A DNA stretch of 64,000 nucleotides from an uncultured Caulobacterales bacterium (GTDB lineage Bacteria > Pseudomonadota > Alphaproteobacteria > Caulobacterales > Maricaulaceae): contig CANNER010000001.1 in NCBI GenBank assembly GCA_947503715.1, positions 1,054,001 to 1,118,000 on the forward strand. The letters are read 5' to 3'. A model generated the notes under the pieces. It did not search any database. It worked only from the letters and a program-made list of their open reading frames with translations, and was not told the origin of the DNA. The translations under genes were made by a program, and so were the position numbers. Shown piece by piece: positions 7,566 through 17,479 of this stretch (the stretch's first letter is position 1; each line of letters opens with the position of its first letter).

Positions 7566-9248
7566 ATGCCCTCGATCAAACAAACGACCCGTCTGGCCCT
7601 AATGCTCGGGTCCACAGCACTCTTGGCGGCTTGCGGTGGTGGAACCCCCGCAACACCGACCGGAAACCCTGACGCCTCAGTTTCGACAGCTGACCTCAGC
7701 CGTCGCATCGAACAACTTGCCAGCGATGAATTTGAAGGCCGCGCGCCTTCTACACCCGGTGGACAAGCGGCTTCACAATATATTGCGGATGAGATGAAAA
7801 AGGCCGGCTTAGAGCCGATGGGCGATAACGGGACTTACTTTCAGACTGTGGAGTTAACCGCTATGACGGTTGCCCCAAGCTCATCCATGTCCATCATCTC
7901 CGGCGATGAAACACTGGTCGAGGCTGACCAAAAAACAAATGCGGTTTTCTGGACAAAGCGTTTGGATGAAAGCGTAAGCGTAGCTGACTCGGAGCTTGTT
8001 TTCGTTGGTTATGGCGTCAATGCGCCGGAATATGATTGGAATGATTACGCGGGTCTAGATGTTACGGGCAAAACTGTCGTCATGCTCGTCAATGACCCCG
8101 GCTTCGCGACGAAGGATGAAAACCTCTTCAAAGGTAACGCCATGACTTATTACGGGCGTTGGACTTATAAATATGAGGAAGCGGCGCGTCAGGGCGCGGC
8201 GGCGGTTCTAGTGATACACGAAACAGAGCCTGCCTCCTATGGCTGGGATGTAGTGTCAGGCTCTTGGACGGGTGAACAATATGACCTCGTGCGTACGGAT
8301 GGTGGCGCCTCCCGCGCAGCACTGGAAGGCTGGTTGCATTATGACACAGCAGAATCCCTGTTTGAAACCGCTGGTTTAGATTTGCGGGCGCAAATGTCTG
8401 CGGCTGCGCAGAAGGGCTTCAAGCCCGTTTCGATGGGCGACCTCAAACTCGACGCAACAATCAATCAAACCGTGAAAACAACTCAATCCCCGAATGTCGC
8501 GGGCGCCATCAAAGGCACAACACGTCCTGAAGAATACGTTCTCTATATGGCGCATTGGGACCATCTCGGTATGAGCGAAGACCTCGAAGGCGATGACAAA
8601 ATCTTCAATGGCGCGGTCGATAATGCCACCGGCACAGCCGCCATTATCGAAGTTGCAGAAACGATGGTAGAACGCGGCGCGCCGGAGCGGTCCGTTATCT
8701 TCGTCGCGGTGACTGCGGAAGAGTCAGGTCTATTAGGTTCTGCCTATTACGGTGAGAAGCCCCTCGTCCCGCTCGCGCAGACAGTTGGTGGTATAAATAT
8801 AGATGCTATCCTCCCCGTGGGTCAGACCAAGGATATGAAAGTCATCGGCTTTGGCTCGTCTGAATTGGAAGACCTGCTCAAGAAGCAACTCGATAAGCGC
8901 GGCATGTATATTGTCCCCGATCAAAAGCCGGAAGCAGGGTATTTCTATCGCTCCGACCATATCAGCCTCGCAAAACTCGGTGTGCCGATGCTCTACGCGG
9001 ATGCTGGAAATAACCACGTCACAAATGGCCTGACCTATGGGGAGGAATTTGATGCGGAATACACGAAAGACCGTTATCACAAACCCGCAGATGAATTCGA
9101 CAATAGTTGGGACCTGAGCGGTATCGCGCAAGTGACTGAAATTATGTTGGATATGGGCTATGATCTCGCCAATTCCGAGGACTGGCCGAATTGGTATGAA
9201 GGGGCAGAATTCCGCGGTTTGCGAGATGAGATGCGGCCCGAAGACTAA
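7566..9248 (+). CDS. M28-family metallopeptidase, lipoprotein
   Basis: The start is set at the ATG at 7566, with GGAGA 5 bases upstream, because it opens a lipoprotein signal ending LLAAC (Cys23). The open frame continues far upstream but that part is antisense to the neighbouring gene. The mature 560-residue enzyme has a PA-type insert and the two-zinc M28 set: MAHWDHLG, GAVDNATGTA, TAEESGLLGS and RSDHISLAK. It is a likely periplasmic or outer-membrane aminopeptidase. It diverges from another M28 lipoprotein gene, suggesting shared control of peptide use. Confidence 0.92.
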   Translation: MPSIKQTTRLALMLGSTALLAACGGGTPATPTGNPDASVSTADLSRRIEQLASDEFEGRAPSTPGGQAASQYIADEMKKAGLEPMGDNGTYFQTVELTAMTVAPSSSMSIISGDETLVEADQKTNAVFWTKRLDESVSVADSELVFVGYGVNAPEYDWNDYAGLDVTGKTVVMLVNDPGFATKDENLFKGNAMTYYGRWTYKYEEAARQGAAAVLVIHETEPASYGWDVVSGSWTGEQYDLVRTDGGASRAALEGWLHYDTAESLFETAGLDLRAQMSAAAQKGFKPVSMGDLKLDATINQTVKTTQSPNVAGAIKGTTRPEEYVLYMAHWDHLGMSEDLEGDDKIFNGAVDNATGTAAIIEVAETMVERGAPERSVIFVAVTAEESGLLGSAYYGEKPLVPLAQTVGGINIDAILPVGQTKDMKVIGFGSSELEDLLKKQLDKRGMYIVPDQKPEAGYFYRSDHISLAKLGVPMLYADAGNNHVTNGLTYGEEFDAEYTKDRYHKPADEFDNSWDLSGIAQVTEIMLDMGYDLANSEDWPNWYEGAEFRGLRDEMRPED

Positions 9249-9262
9249 CTCAGACAACGACG

Positions 9263-9991
9263 ATGCAAACCGTCATCTGTATGAAATGGGGGACGCGCTA
9301 CGGCGCGGACTTCGTCAATCGTCTCTATGCCGCCATACAGCGGAATACGGAACGTGAGACTCAACTCGTTTGTCTCACGGATGACTCTACGGATGTAGAC
9401 GAGAATGTACGGTGTGAGGCAATACCGGACATCAACCTGCCGGAAGACCTCGTCGTGACGCCTTGGCGGAAATTGGTCCTCTGGAAAGAAAGTATCGCGG
9501 GCCTTTCAGGCGACGTGCTCTTCCTTGATCTTGACCTCGTCATTACGGGTTCGCTTGACCCGCTTTTCGATTTCGAAAAAGGCCGCTTTTGCGTGATTGA
9601 GAACTGGACGCAAATGGGTCAAGGCATTGGCAACACCTCCTGTTTCCGCTGGCCCGTCGGCAAATATAGTCATATATTTGATAGACTTACGACGGAACGC
9701 GAACGTATTTTATCAACCTATCGGATTGAACAAGTCTATATCTCGCGTGAGATTGACGACATGGTGTTCTGGCCGCGCCTTTGGTGTGCGAGTTTCAAAC
9801 ATACGCTTCTGCCAAATTGGCCGCTCAATTTTTTCAAAACTCCAACCCTGCCACGAGAAACAAAAATCGTCGCGTTCACGGGCAAGCCTGATCAGGACGA
9901 AGCCGCGCGGGGTGAATGGCCCGTCAAAGCTGGCTGGAAGAAACTCTATAAGCATGTGCGTCCAACACCTTGGATTTCGGAACATTGGTAA
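9263..9991 (+). CDS. Glycosyltransferase-like protein (GT-A fold, GT8-like)
   Basis: The 242-residue product begins with a nucleotide-sugar-binding-like strand and carries DVLFLDLDLV (about residues 84-93), whose Asp-x-Asp resembles the metal-binding DxD of GT-A enzymes. A downstream IENW and GNTSCFRW region fits the acceptor side. There is no signal peptide or membrane helix. The last codons overlap the probable TTG start of a GT10-like gene, so they are a translationally coupled pair. Acceptor and sugar are unknown; the family call is by motif and neighbour. Confidence 0.65.
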   Translation: MQTVICMKWGTRYGADFVNRLYAAIQRNTERETQLVCLTDDSTDVDENVRCEAIPDINLPEDLVVTPWRKLVLWKESIAGLSGDVLFLDLDLVITGSLDPLFDFEKGRFCVIENWTQMGQGIGNTSCFRWPVGKYSHIFDRLTTERERILSTYRIEQVYISREIDDMVFWPRLWCASFKHTLLPNWPLNFFKTPTLPRETKIVAFTGKPDQDEAARGEWPVKAGWKKLYKHVRPTPWISEHW

Positions 9992-11043
9992 CCGTCAAAT
10001 TTCTCGCCAAAACTACGCCGGATCAGGACCCAGCGCTCTGGACGTCCCTAATTCCGAAAGTAGGATTTGAAGGGGTCACGTTTACCTTTGACCTAGACTC
10101 GCGGGACTATGACTGGCTTGTTCTCTATGAAGGGCTGCCGCCTCTGCCGGGTGAGAAGAAGATCAACCGGATTGAGGACCTCGCATGCCCGCAGAACAAC
10201 ACGCTTCTCATCACAACTGAACCGTCATCCATTCGCATAGACGGTCCAAATTTTATGAAACAATTCGGGCATGTCTTGACGAGTAAGTCTCCCCTTTTAA
10301 CGAACCACCCAAACCATATCGTCGCAACGCCGCCCCTTCGCTGGTTCTATGGCCGACCCATGGGCGGGCCTGGACATTATAAAACTATCGATGAAATGAT
10401 GCAGTCGGGAATACCGCGTAAGAGCAAAGACCTATCGACTGTCTGTTCAACCAAAAAAATGGCGCATACGGTTCACGCTGCGCGGTTGGAATTTGTTATG
10501 CAATTGCGTGAACGACTGCCAGAACTCGACGTCTTCGGACGCGGCATCCAACCGATTGATGAAAAATCGGAAGCCATGGATGACTATAGCTATCACATTG
10601 CCATCGAAAATCACGTCGAGTCCGGGCATTGGACGGAAAAACTCGCGGATTGTTTTCTCGCAGGTTGCCTGCCCTTCTATTTCGGCGACCCTGACTATGC
10701 GGCTTGGTTCCCCGAAGGGTCGGTCATACCGATAGATATTTTTGATATTGAGGCGGCAGAAACGACCATCAGAAATGCGATTGCGAATGATGAATATTCC
10801 AAACGCCTGCCCCAGATTCAAGAAGCCCGACGCCGCGTTCTCGAAAATCACAATGTTCTAAAATGTGTCGCAGAATTCGTTCAATCCGATTTAAGCTACA
10901 CACAGTCCATTCCCGACACAGGTCGAATCTATGGCCGTCATGCATATCGACGCCATCACCCGGTCAAAGCCATAGCCGACGGATTATTCCGAAATGGAAT
11001 GCGGCGGCATCCTGCGGCCTCCCCGCTGCAAATACATTCGTAA
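9985..11043 (+). CDS. Glycosyltransferase family 10 (fucosyltransferase-like)
   Basis: The C-terminal half matches the alpha-1,3/4-fucosyltransferase core: CSTKKMAH near the start of the nucleotide domain, DVFGRG, YHIAIENH, then TEKLADCFLAGCLPFYFGD and a downstream PEGSVIPID. In GT10 enzymes this region binds GDP-fucose or a related GDP-sugar. The start is uncertain: TTG at 9985 overlaps the stop of the preceding gene and is preferred; TTG at 9970 is in frame too. The pair does not sit in a larger polysaccharide cluster here. Confidence 0.78.
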   Translation: MVTVKFLAKTTPDQDPALWTSLIPKVGFEGVTFTFDLDSRDYDWLVLYEGLPPLPGEKKINRIEDLACPQNNTLLITTEPSSIRIDGPNFMKQFGHVLTSKSPLLTNHPNHIVATPPLRWFYGRPMGGPGHYKTIDEMMQSGIPRKSKDLSTVCSTKKMAHTVHAARLEFVMQLRERLPELDVFGRGIQPIDEKSEAMDDYSYHIAIENHVESGHWTEKLADCFLAGCLPFYFGDPDYAAWFPEGSVIPIDIFDIEAAETTIRNAIANDEYSKRLPQIQEARRRVLENHNVLKCVAEFVQSDLSYTQSIPDTGRIYGRHAYRRHHPVKAIADGLFRNGMRRHPAASPLQIHS

Positions 11044-11102
11044 CTATAAACCCACGCGAAGTGGTCAGGACAATTCGTCCTTTACGGGAATTTAGTAGGA
11101 TT

Positions 11103-11133
11103 TTGCCACAGAGACCCGATAAGCCACTATAAA
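11103..11133 (+). promoter_or_regulatory. Possible sigma-70-type promoter for the M1 peptidase gene
   Basis: TTGCCA (11103-11108) and TATAAA (11128-11133, within TATAAAAT) are separated by 19 bases and lie 29 bases before the M1 gene start. The spacer is longer than ideal, so the call is weak. Confidence 0.35.
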
Positions 11134-11161
11134 ATACGATTTATGCTCACCGGGAGGACAC

Positions 11162-13768
11162 ATGTCCGGAATTAAGAACGCGCTGAAATTTGCCAGCGTC
11201 ACAACACTCGGCGCGATTACCGCGCTCGTTTTGACCACCGAAGCCTTTGCCGATGAGGGCGCAAAAGGCCCTGCGGGTAGCCCGGGTGATACGGTGTCCA
11301 AGTTCCGACAACTCGACCATGTTCTTCCGACGCCGAATATCTACCGCAACGCGTCCGGCGCACCCGGCCCAGCTTATTGGCAGCAACGCGCCAGTCACGT
11401 GATGGATATCCGTCTGGATGAGGAAGAGCGCCGCATCTATGCCGAGAGCGATATTGAATACACAAACAATTCTCCCGACAATCTGACCTATATCTGGCTC
11501 GCGCTGGATCAGAACCGGTTCAAGAACGGCTCTCTCGAAGAGCGTTCTGCCACCGCCTCCGCCGCAGGCTCCCGTCGGGGTGACGGCGCGGGTGGTGCGG
11601 ACCGCATCTCCTTCTCCGCCCTGCGCAAGCAACAAGCCAAAGAAGACCGGACTTACGGTTTCGAATTTAAAGCCATCATGGATTTGGACGGCGACGCCCT
11701 GCCCTACACGATCAACGACTCCATGATGCGGATTGATCTTCCCGAACCATTGGCGTCCGGTGACAGCATCACGATCCAGGTCGATTGGGAACATAATATC
11801 CTCGACGAAGTCTCCATCGGCGGCCGTGGCGGCTATGAGTATTTCGAAGAGGAAGACAATTACATCTTCGGCATGGCGCAGTGGTTCCCTCGCCTCGCCG
11901 CCTATACCGACTACACAGGCTGGCAGAATAAACAGTTCCTCGGTCGTGGTGAGTTCACACTCGAATTTGGCGATTATGAAGTCAATCTGACGGTCCCGAG
12001 CGATCACATTGTTGCGGCAACGGGCGAATTGCAAAATCCGCGCGACGTCCTGACCGCGAAACAGCGACAGCGTCTCGCCGATGCTGGAGCCGATGAACCT
12101 ATCTATATCGTGACACCCGAAGAAGCGGAAGAAAACGAGAAGACCAAGGCCGACGGAGAGAAGACATGGAAGTTCAAAGCTGAAAATGTCCGCGACTTTG
12201 CGTGGTCCTCCTCCCGTAAATATATCTGGGATGCGATGACATTTGAGCAGGATGACGAAGCGAATCCCACGGTTCTCGCCATGTCATTTTTCCCGAAGGA
12301 AGCGGACCCGATCTGGTCGAAATATTCGACACAGGCCGTTGTTCATACGATGGACGTCTATAACAAATTCGCCTTCAACTATCCTTATCCGACCGCGCAG
12401 TCCGTGAACTCATGGGAACGTGGCGGGATGGAATATCCGATGATTACCTTTAACGGCTATCGTCCATCAGAGGATGAGAAATCCGGCGAAGTCGTGTATT
12501 CCCGAAACATCAAATATGGCCTGATCGGCGTGATTATTCACGAAATCGGTCACATCTATTTCCCGATGACCGTCAACTCTGATGAGCGTCGCTATACGTG
12601 GATGGATGAAGGTCTGAACACCTTCCTCGAATATATGGCGGAATATGAGTGGGAAGAAAATTTTCCCATCCGCCGCAATATGCAGAACCCGCTGGACGAA
12701 ATTTCGCGCTATATGCAGTCGTCCAATCAGGTGCCGATCATGACTCAGTCCGACTCAGTCCTGCAGTTCGGCCCGAATGCCTATTCCAAGCCCGCCGCTT
12801 CGCTGATTGTCTTGCGCGAAACCGTGATGGGACGTGAGCTGTTCGATTTTGCATTCCGCGAATATGCGACACGATGGAAATTCAAGCGTCCGACACCCGC
12901 CGACTTCTTCCGGACGATGGAAGATGCTTCCGCTGTCGATCTCGATTGGTTTTGGCGCGGTTGGTATTACGGCACGGACCATGTCGATATGGCTATGACC
13001 GATGTGCGTGAGTACCAAATCTCGACAGGTGACCCTGATATTGAGAAGGACATTCAACGTGACGAAGACCTCGTCAAATATCCTGAGAACATCACGCAAC
13101 GTCGTAACCGCGAAGAAGGCATCACGCCGCGTGTGAAACGCTTTGACGACCTCAATGATTTCTACAATGAGAATGACAAGTTCACGGTCACAAATGCTGA
13201 CCGAAACAAGTTCAAGAAATTTTATGACGGTCTCGAAGATTGGGAACGCAAAGCCTATGACCGCGCGATGGAAGACGGAAAATATCTCTATTTCGTCGAC
13301 TTTGAAAATATTGGCGGGCTGATTTCTCCACTCCCCGTCACGATCGAATATGCCAATGGCTCGACGGAAGAGTATATGATCCCGGCTGAAATCTGGCGTC
13401 GGAATGCGGAGTTTGTGACCAAGCTCTTCGTGCTCGACAACAAAGCTTCCGGCTTCAAACTCGACGAAGCCCATCAGACGGCGGATGCGGATTATTCCAA
13501 CAACGCCTACCCGCCCGTCATGCGCAGCAGTCGTTTGGAGCTTTATAAGTCCAACTACCAAGCCTCGAACATGATGGCCGATATGCTGCGCGAGTTGCAT
13601 TCGGACGATGACGACGCTGCGGATGAAAAATCCGTGCCAATGGGCGACGCAGCGGAAGAGCCTGAGGCTGAAACCCCAACAACCAAAGCCAAAGCTGAAG
13701 ATGCCAAGGACGAGAAGAAAAAATCGTCCCTGCGTCGCACACTCGAACGCATGTTGGAGCGTGATTAA
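11162..13768 (+). CDS. M1-family zinc metallopeptidase, exported
   Basis: A signal peptide (about residues 1-30, ending ALVLTTEAFA) leads an 868-residue gluzincin. The active site is HEIGH (His460, Glu461, His464) with the third ligand Glu483 in WMDEG, exactly the HExxH-x18-E spacing of M1 aminopeptidases. A beta-sandwich N-domain precedes it. The C-terminal 50 residues are acidic, then Lys/Ala-rich, and look disordered. GGGAGG precedes the ATG at 11162. The stop overlaps by one base the start of a small DUF6702-like gene. Confidence 0.93.
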   Translation: MSGIKNALKFASVTTLGAITALVLTTEAFADEGAKGPAGSPGDTVSKFRQLDHVLPTPNIYRNASGAPGPAYWQQRASHVMDIRLDEEERRIYAESDIEYTNNSPDNLTYIWLALDQNRFKNGSLEERSATASAAGSRRGDGAGGADRISFSALRKQQAKEDRTYGFEFKAIMDLDGDALPYTINDSMMRIDLPEPLASGDSITIQVDWEHNILDEVSIGGRGGYEYFEEEDNYIFGMAQWFPRLAAYTDYTGWQNKQFLGRGEFTLEFGDYEVNLTVPSDHIVAATGELQNPRDVLTAKQRQRLADAGADEPIYIVTPEEAEENEKTKADGEKTWKFKAENVRDFAWSSSRKYIWDAMTFEQDDEANPTVLAMSFFPKEADPIWSKYSTQAVVHTMDVYNKFAFNYPYPTAQSVNSWERGGMEYPMITFNGYRPSEDEKSGEVVYSRNIKYGLIGVIIHEIGHIYFPMTVNSDERRYTWMDEGLNTFLEYMAEYEWEENFPIRRNMQNPLDEISRYMQSSNQVPIMTQSDSVLQFGPNAYSKPAASLIVLRETVMGRELFDFAFREYATRWKFKRPTPADFFRTMEDASAVDLDWFWRGWYYGTDHVDMAMTDVREYQISTGDPDIEKDIQRDEDLVKYPENITQRRNREEGITPRVKRFDDLNDFYNENDKFTVTNADRNKFKKFYDGLEDWERKAYDRAMEDGKYLYFVDFENIGGLISPLPVTIEYANGSTEEYMIPAEIWRRNAEFVTKLFVLDNKASGFKLDEAHQTADADYSNNAYPPVMRSSRLELYKSNYQASNMMADMLRELHSDDDDAADEKSVPMGDAAEEPEAETPTTKAKAEDAKDEKKKSSLRRTLERMLERD

Positions 13769-14268
13769 TGCTGTCCCGTCGCGCCGCAATCTGTAGCGCC
13801 ATTGCGATGACATTTGCGGCGACGGTCCCTGCCGTCGCCCATGATGCCCCGCGCGTGGAGACGGAAGTTGTCACATCCGACGACACTACTCTTGAAGTCA
13901 CCCATGTCCTCCAACTCTCGACAACGCAGCGTCTGCTCTACAAGGCGGGCATTATTGAGACGAACGACCTGTCCGGCCTGAAAGCCCGTGCACAACTCGC
14001 GCTTTACACAGCCGAGCGGTTTGAGCTTATTGCGGATGGCGAGACTGTCCCGCTCAACCTGCTCGGCGCAGAGATCGAGGGTGGACATGTCTATGTCTAC
14101 CAGACCGGAGAAATTGCGGCCCTGCCCGAAACATGGTCGGCCCGAAACGCGATCTTGCGCGATCTCAACCCGCACTTCGACAACACGATCAATGTTCCGA
14201 CGTCAGACGGCATTCGCACAATTGTGTTCGAAAATTCGGACCTCGATGCCATAAATTCGACCTCTTAG
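13768..14268 (+). CDS. Small secreted protein, DUF6702-like
   Basis: A 166-residue protein with an N-terminal signal (cleavage near PAVAHDAP) and a predicted beta-rich body. The pattern (VTHVLQLSTTQRLLY, then ALYTAERFELIADGE) resembles the DUF6702 proteins often coded next to M1 peptidases. The ATG shares its A with the TAA of the M1 gene, so translation is coupled. It probably assists or accompanies the peptidase in the periplasm; no enzyme motif is seen. Confidence 0.65.
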   Translation: MLSRRAAICSAIAMTFAATVPAVAHDAPRVETEVVTSDDTTLEVTHVLQLSTTQRLLYKAGIIETNDLSGLKARAQLALYTAERFELIADGETVPLNLLGAEIEGGHVYVYQTGEIAALPETWSARNAILRDLNPHFDNTINVPTSDGIRTIVFENSDLDAINSTS

Positions 14269-14306
14269 GTCTTGCCCTACGCCCCCACGTAACGCATCAC
14301 TGCGTC

Positions 14307-14939
14307 ATGTTAACTGTACACCATCTCAATAATTCCCGCTCGCAACGCATCCTCTGGCTCCTTGAAGAACTGGGCGTTGAATATGATATCAAACATTACA
14401 AGCGCGACCCCGAGACCAATCGCGCGCCGAAAGAACTGAAAGCGGTCCATCCGCTCGGCAAAAGCCCGCTGATTGAAGATGACGGTCTGATCGTTGCTGA
14501 AACCGGTGCGATTATTGTCTACCTCCTTGATAAATATGGCGACGGGAAATTGCGTCCGGCCAAAGGCACGCAGGATTATGTCGATTATGTTCACTTCCTC
14601 CATTTCGCAGAAGGTTCGGCCATGCTGCCGCTCCTCCTCGCGCTTTATACGGGTTTTCTCGGCGAGGCCGCCGCGCCGATCCAGCCGATGATTATGGCCG
14701 AAATTAAAGGCATTCTCGACTATTGCGAATATCAATTGACGAGCAAGGAATGGTTTGCAGGCGACGAGATGACGGGCGCGGACATCCAGATGATTTTCCC
14801 GTTGGAGGCCGCCAAAGCGCGCGGACGGTTGAAAGGTTATGAAGCCTGTCTCGACTATGTTGACCGCATTCACAAATTGCCCGCCTATCAACGGGCGCTT
14901 GAGAGAGGCGGAAGTTATGCCTACGGCCCCAACAGCTAA
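14307..14939 (+). CDS. Glutathione S-transferase family protein
   Basis: Residues 1-80 form a thioredoxin-like domain with [17 protein letters not shown] and the glutathione-contacting [11 protein letters not shown] and [12 protein letters not shown] segments; an all-helical domain follows with the conserved [10 protein letters not shown]. The 210-residue length is normal. The catalytic residue is likely a Ser near the N-terminus. The ATG at 14307 is chosen because it begins the first strand; upstream sequence in frame is not conserved-looking. The last 23 bases overlap the downstream VOC gene. Confidence 0.9.
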   Translation: MLTVHHLNNSRSQRILWLLEELGVEYDIKHYKRDPETNRAPKELKAVHPLGKSPLIEDDGLIVAETGAIIVYLLDKYGDGKLRPAKGTQDYVDYVHFLHFAEGSAMLPLLLALYTGFLGEAAAPIQPMIMAEIKGILDYCEYQLTSKEWFAGDEMTGADIQMIFPLEAAKARGRLKGYEACLDYVDRIHKLPAYQRALERGGSYAYGPNS

Positions 14940-15351
14940 GTCTATTTTTCACCTCGCTGCGCCTGTGCGGGACAAGGAGGAAACGCGGACTTTCTACCGC
15001 GACCTCCTCGGCTGCACGCAGGGTCGCGAAGCGGACACATGGATTGATTTCGATTTCTTCGGCCATCAGGTCAGCTTTCACGTCAAGGATATGGGCGATA
15101 TAGTCGAACCCACTAACGCCGTGGATGGCAAGCAGGTCCCCGTCCGTCATTTCGGGGCGATCCTGGATTGGAACACGTGGACAGAGATGTCAGAGCGCCT
15201 AAAATCCGCGGGCACAGAGTTCGTCATCGAGCCCTATATCCGGTTCAAAGGCGAGATCGGTGAACAGGCCACAATGTTCTTCATGGACCCCAGCGGCAAT
15301 GCGCTGGAATTCAAGAGTTTCAAAGACATGAGCCAAGTCTTCGCGAGTTAG
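14917..15351 (+). CDS. VOC-family (glyoxalase/bleomycin-resistance fold) protein
   Basis: The 144-residue protein shows paired beta-alpha-beta-beta-beta units: [20 protein letters not shown] at the start, and a second half ending [15 protein letters not shown], where the final Glu is a likely metal ligand. Proteins of this type include dioxygenases and lyases acting on small molecules. The start overlaps the GST gene and has a purine-rich ribosome site (GAGAGGCGGAAG). The neighbourhood of two GSTs, an MDR reductase and pirin suggests a role in electrophile handling, which is inference. Confidence 0.88.
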   Translation: MPTAPTAKSIFHLAAPVRDKEETRTFYRDLLGCTQGREADTWIDFDFFGHQVSFHVKDMGDIVEPTNAVDGKQVPVRHFGAILDWNTWTEMSERLKSAGTEFVIEPYIRFKGEIGEQATMFFMDPSGNALEFKSFKDMSQVFAS

Positions 15352-15369
15352 AGCATTTTTTAACTGAAC

Positions 15370-15398
15370 GTCATCACCGATCTTCACCCGAGGATGAC
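15370..15398. repeat. Short GTCATC...GATGAC inverted repeat
   Basis: Imperfect hairpin just past the VOC gene; ends GTCATC and GATGAC resemble those of the ~116-bp repeats elsewhere in the window. A TTTTTATT run follows on the plus strand, so it may act as a terminator. Confidence 0.5.
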
Positions 15399-15408
15399 AT
15401 AGTTTTTA

Positions 15409-16083
15409 TTACGTCCCCTCCACGCTCACCAATCCAAAATCCAGCACGGGCGTCACGACCTTTGCAAAATCCGCGATCATTTCCACGACGCCGTCGCCCT
15501 TCCAGTCATTACGTTTCATGTCGCGGCGTATGATGAAATTCTTCATCCGCAGCGCCCACGCCAGCTCATGCTCGCTTTGCTGACTATAGCCGCGCGGCAT
15601 ATTTGTCAGGCTGTCTTCCTTACCAAAGACCAAATCATGCTCGGCCAGATGATCAACCATGTCCTGAAACGCCTCGGGCTCCGCCAAAATCCGGTCCCGA
15701 ATAGATCCCATGCGTTTCGCCGTCAGTCCGTAATAGCCGCCGCCCAACATGCCACCCGTGGGGTCAAGACGGAGATAGACCAAGCCGCCCTGCTCGTTCT
15801 TTGATCCAGAGCGCGTCAGCGTTCCGCTGATATGATGATTATAGGGCGACTTATCTTTCGAAAACCGGACATCGCGGTTCAGGCGGAACATCGTCTGTTT
15901 CCCACCCGACAGGCGGATGGAATGGTCTGAGAGTTCCCGCGTTACGCATTCCAGCAGAAAGCGGAACGGGTCCACGCAATGTTCCAAAATCTCCGGCTTA
16001 TGCTCCAGATACCACTCGCGATTACAATTATCGCGAAGCTCTTCAAGCAGTTGAAACGATTTTGCAGAGAACCCGATACCCAT
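15409..16083 (-). CDS. DUF2461 family protein
   Basis: The 224-residue product matches DUF2461 (TIGR02453): it opens FSAKSFQLLEELRDNCNREW, has the basic RLNRDVRFSKDKSPYNHH block that is the family's signature, and a Gly-rich GGMLGGGYYGL turn. The biochemical role of the family is not known. One base separates its start from the MDR gene stop on the same strand, so the two form an operon. Confidence 0.88.
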   Translation of the reverse strand: MGIGFSAKSFQLLEELRDNCNREWYLEHKPEILEHCVDPFRFLLECVTRELSDHSIRLSGGKQTMFRLNRDVRFSKDKSPYNHHISGTLTRSGSKNEQGGLVYLRLDPTGGMLGGGYYGLTAKRMGSIRDRILAEPEAFQDMVDHLAEHDLVFGKEDSLTNMPRGYSQQSEHELAWALRMKNFIIRRDMKRNDWKGDGVVEMIADFAKVVTPVLDFGLVSVEGT

Positions 16084-16084
16084 A

Positions 16085-17206
16085 TTATAGCTGCGGATTA
16101 ATCAGGAATTTCTCGCCCGTTTTCTTCGCGTTATACCGCTTCACAATATCCGCATCCAAGGCATCAGAGAGGGAAATCTCGTCGGTATAGTGGCTTTTAA
16201 ACGTCGTGTGCAACTCATCCGCCACACGCTTGCGCAGGCGCACAGCCGTTTCCATACCGGCCTTGGCGAGGAAGTTCGGGAGCAACCAGCCGCCCACGCC
16301 CCAGGCCATACCATAGGCACGGTTGAGGATCGTCGGACCGAAATCGAGGCTGCCATAGGAATAGACCTGCTTATGTTTTATCGAGCCATAAATGGAATAA
16401 GCCCCCGGTGTTCGCGCGGCGGCGGCTTCCATGGCGAGCAGAATATTGGACGCTGTATCGCCCCCGCCAATCGCGTCAAAGCCGAGCGTTGCCCCGGTTT
16501 CGTGGATCGCATCGGTCAGTTGCATGTGGAAATCGTCATCGCTGGAATTGACGATATATTTCGCGCCGAGATCTTTTAGAATATCAACCTGTTCCTGACG
16601 GCGCACGATATTGACGATGTCGACGCCATCCGCCTGACAGATACGGTTGAGCATCTGGCCGAGATTCGACGCGGCGGCCGTGTGAACAATCGCGGAGTGA
16701 TCTTCACCGCGCATCGTCTCGATAAAGCAGAGCGCGGTCAGCGGATTGACGAAACAGGATGCGCCGTCACGGGCCGTCGCATCCTCGGGCAGAGGCAGCG
16801 CGCTCATGGCTGGTACCGCGCGGTAACCCGCATACATGCCGCCGCCCATCACGGCGACACGCTTGCCCATCAAAGATTGTGCATATTCATCAGACCCTGC
16901 CGCGACGACTGTTCCCGCGCCTTCATTCCCGACAGGAAGGTCTTGGTCCAGACGGGCCTTCATGCGGGACAATCCAGCGGGCGCCAGTGGAGCCTTCAAC
17001 ACACGGTCCGCACCTTCACCGGATGAGGTCGCTTTCGAAATATCGGCCCAGCCGAACATGACACCGTGATCAGACGGATTGATCGGAGTCGCTTCGACTT
17101 TGACGACGATTTCATGGGGTTTGGGCTCGGGCATTTTCTGCTTAACGAGTTTCATTTCCAGGCCGTCCGTTGTGACGGTGGAAAGCATCTGAAGATATGT
17201 GGTCAT
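16085..17206 (-). CDS. Zinc-binding-dehydrogenase-like MDR oxidoreductase
   Basis: This 373-residue medium-chain reductase has an N-terminal GroES-like fold (ATPINPSDHGVMFG, GNEGAGTVVAAG) and a Rossmann half with HTAAASNLGQM in place of the usual glycine loop and GFDAIGGGDTA further on. The catalytic zinc cysteines are absent, as in quinone or enoyl reductases. It likely reduces an activated C=C bond using NADPH. It is first in a unit with the DUF2461 gene. The long spacer before it holds its promoter and several hairpins. Confidence 0.85.
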   Translation of the reverse strand: MTTYLQMLSTVTTDGLEMKLVKQKMPEPKPHEIVVKVEATPINPSDHGVMFGWADISKATSSGEGADRVLKAPLAPAGLSRMKARLDQDLPVGNEGAGTVVAAGSDEYAQSLMGKRVAVMGGGMYAGYRAVPAMSALPLPEDATARDGASCFVNPLTALCFIETMRGEDHSAIVHTAAASNLGQMLNRICQADGVDIVNIVRRQEQVDILKDLGAKYIVNSSDDDFHMQLTDAIHETGATLGFDAIGGGDTASNILLAMEAAAARTPGAYSIYGSIKHKQVYSYGSLDFGPTILNRAYGMAWGVGGWLLPNFLAKAGMETAVRLRKRVADELHTTFKSHYTDEISLSDALDADIVKRYNAKKTGEKFLINPQL

Positions 17207-17479
17207 GGGAATTTCGCCTTATTTTGATTTGCGGCAGTGGTGGCGGGGATATGCGGCGCGGTCAAGATACAGACGAGACGTTGGCAGACATGCGGAAATG
17301 TACGACCGACGATCAAAGCGTGCGGCAGAGGCGAATTTCCCGTTAAAGGTGGGACAGTCCGCGGGAGGGTCATCACGATGGAGACCACGAGTAGAGTTGT
17401 TTTACGCAATGACCGTGAGGATTGGGGTGTCAGGCCAAACATCAACGTCCCGCGGCGATGGTTTTTGATATGACGGTCC

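Noticed and set aside
12755-13813. 352-codon open frame antisense to the M1 peptidase gene
   Set aside because: Composition mirrors the real gene; no start signal or domain; the M1 frame has full motifs.
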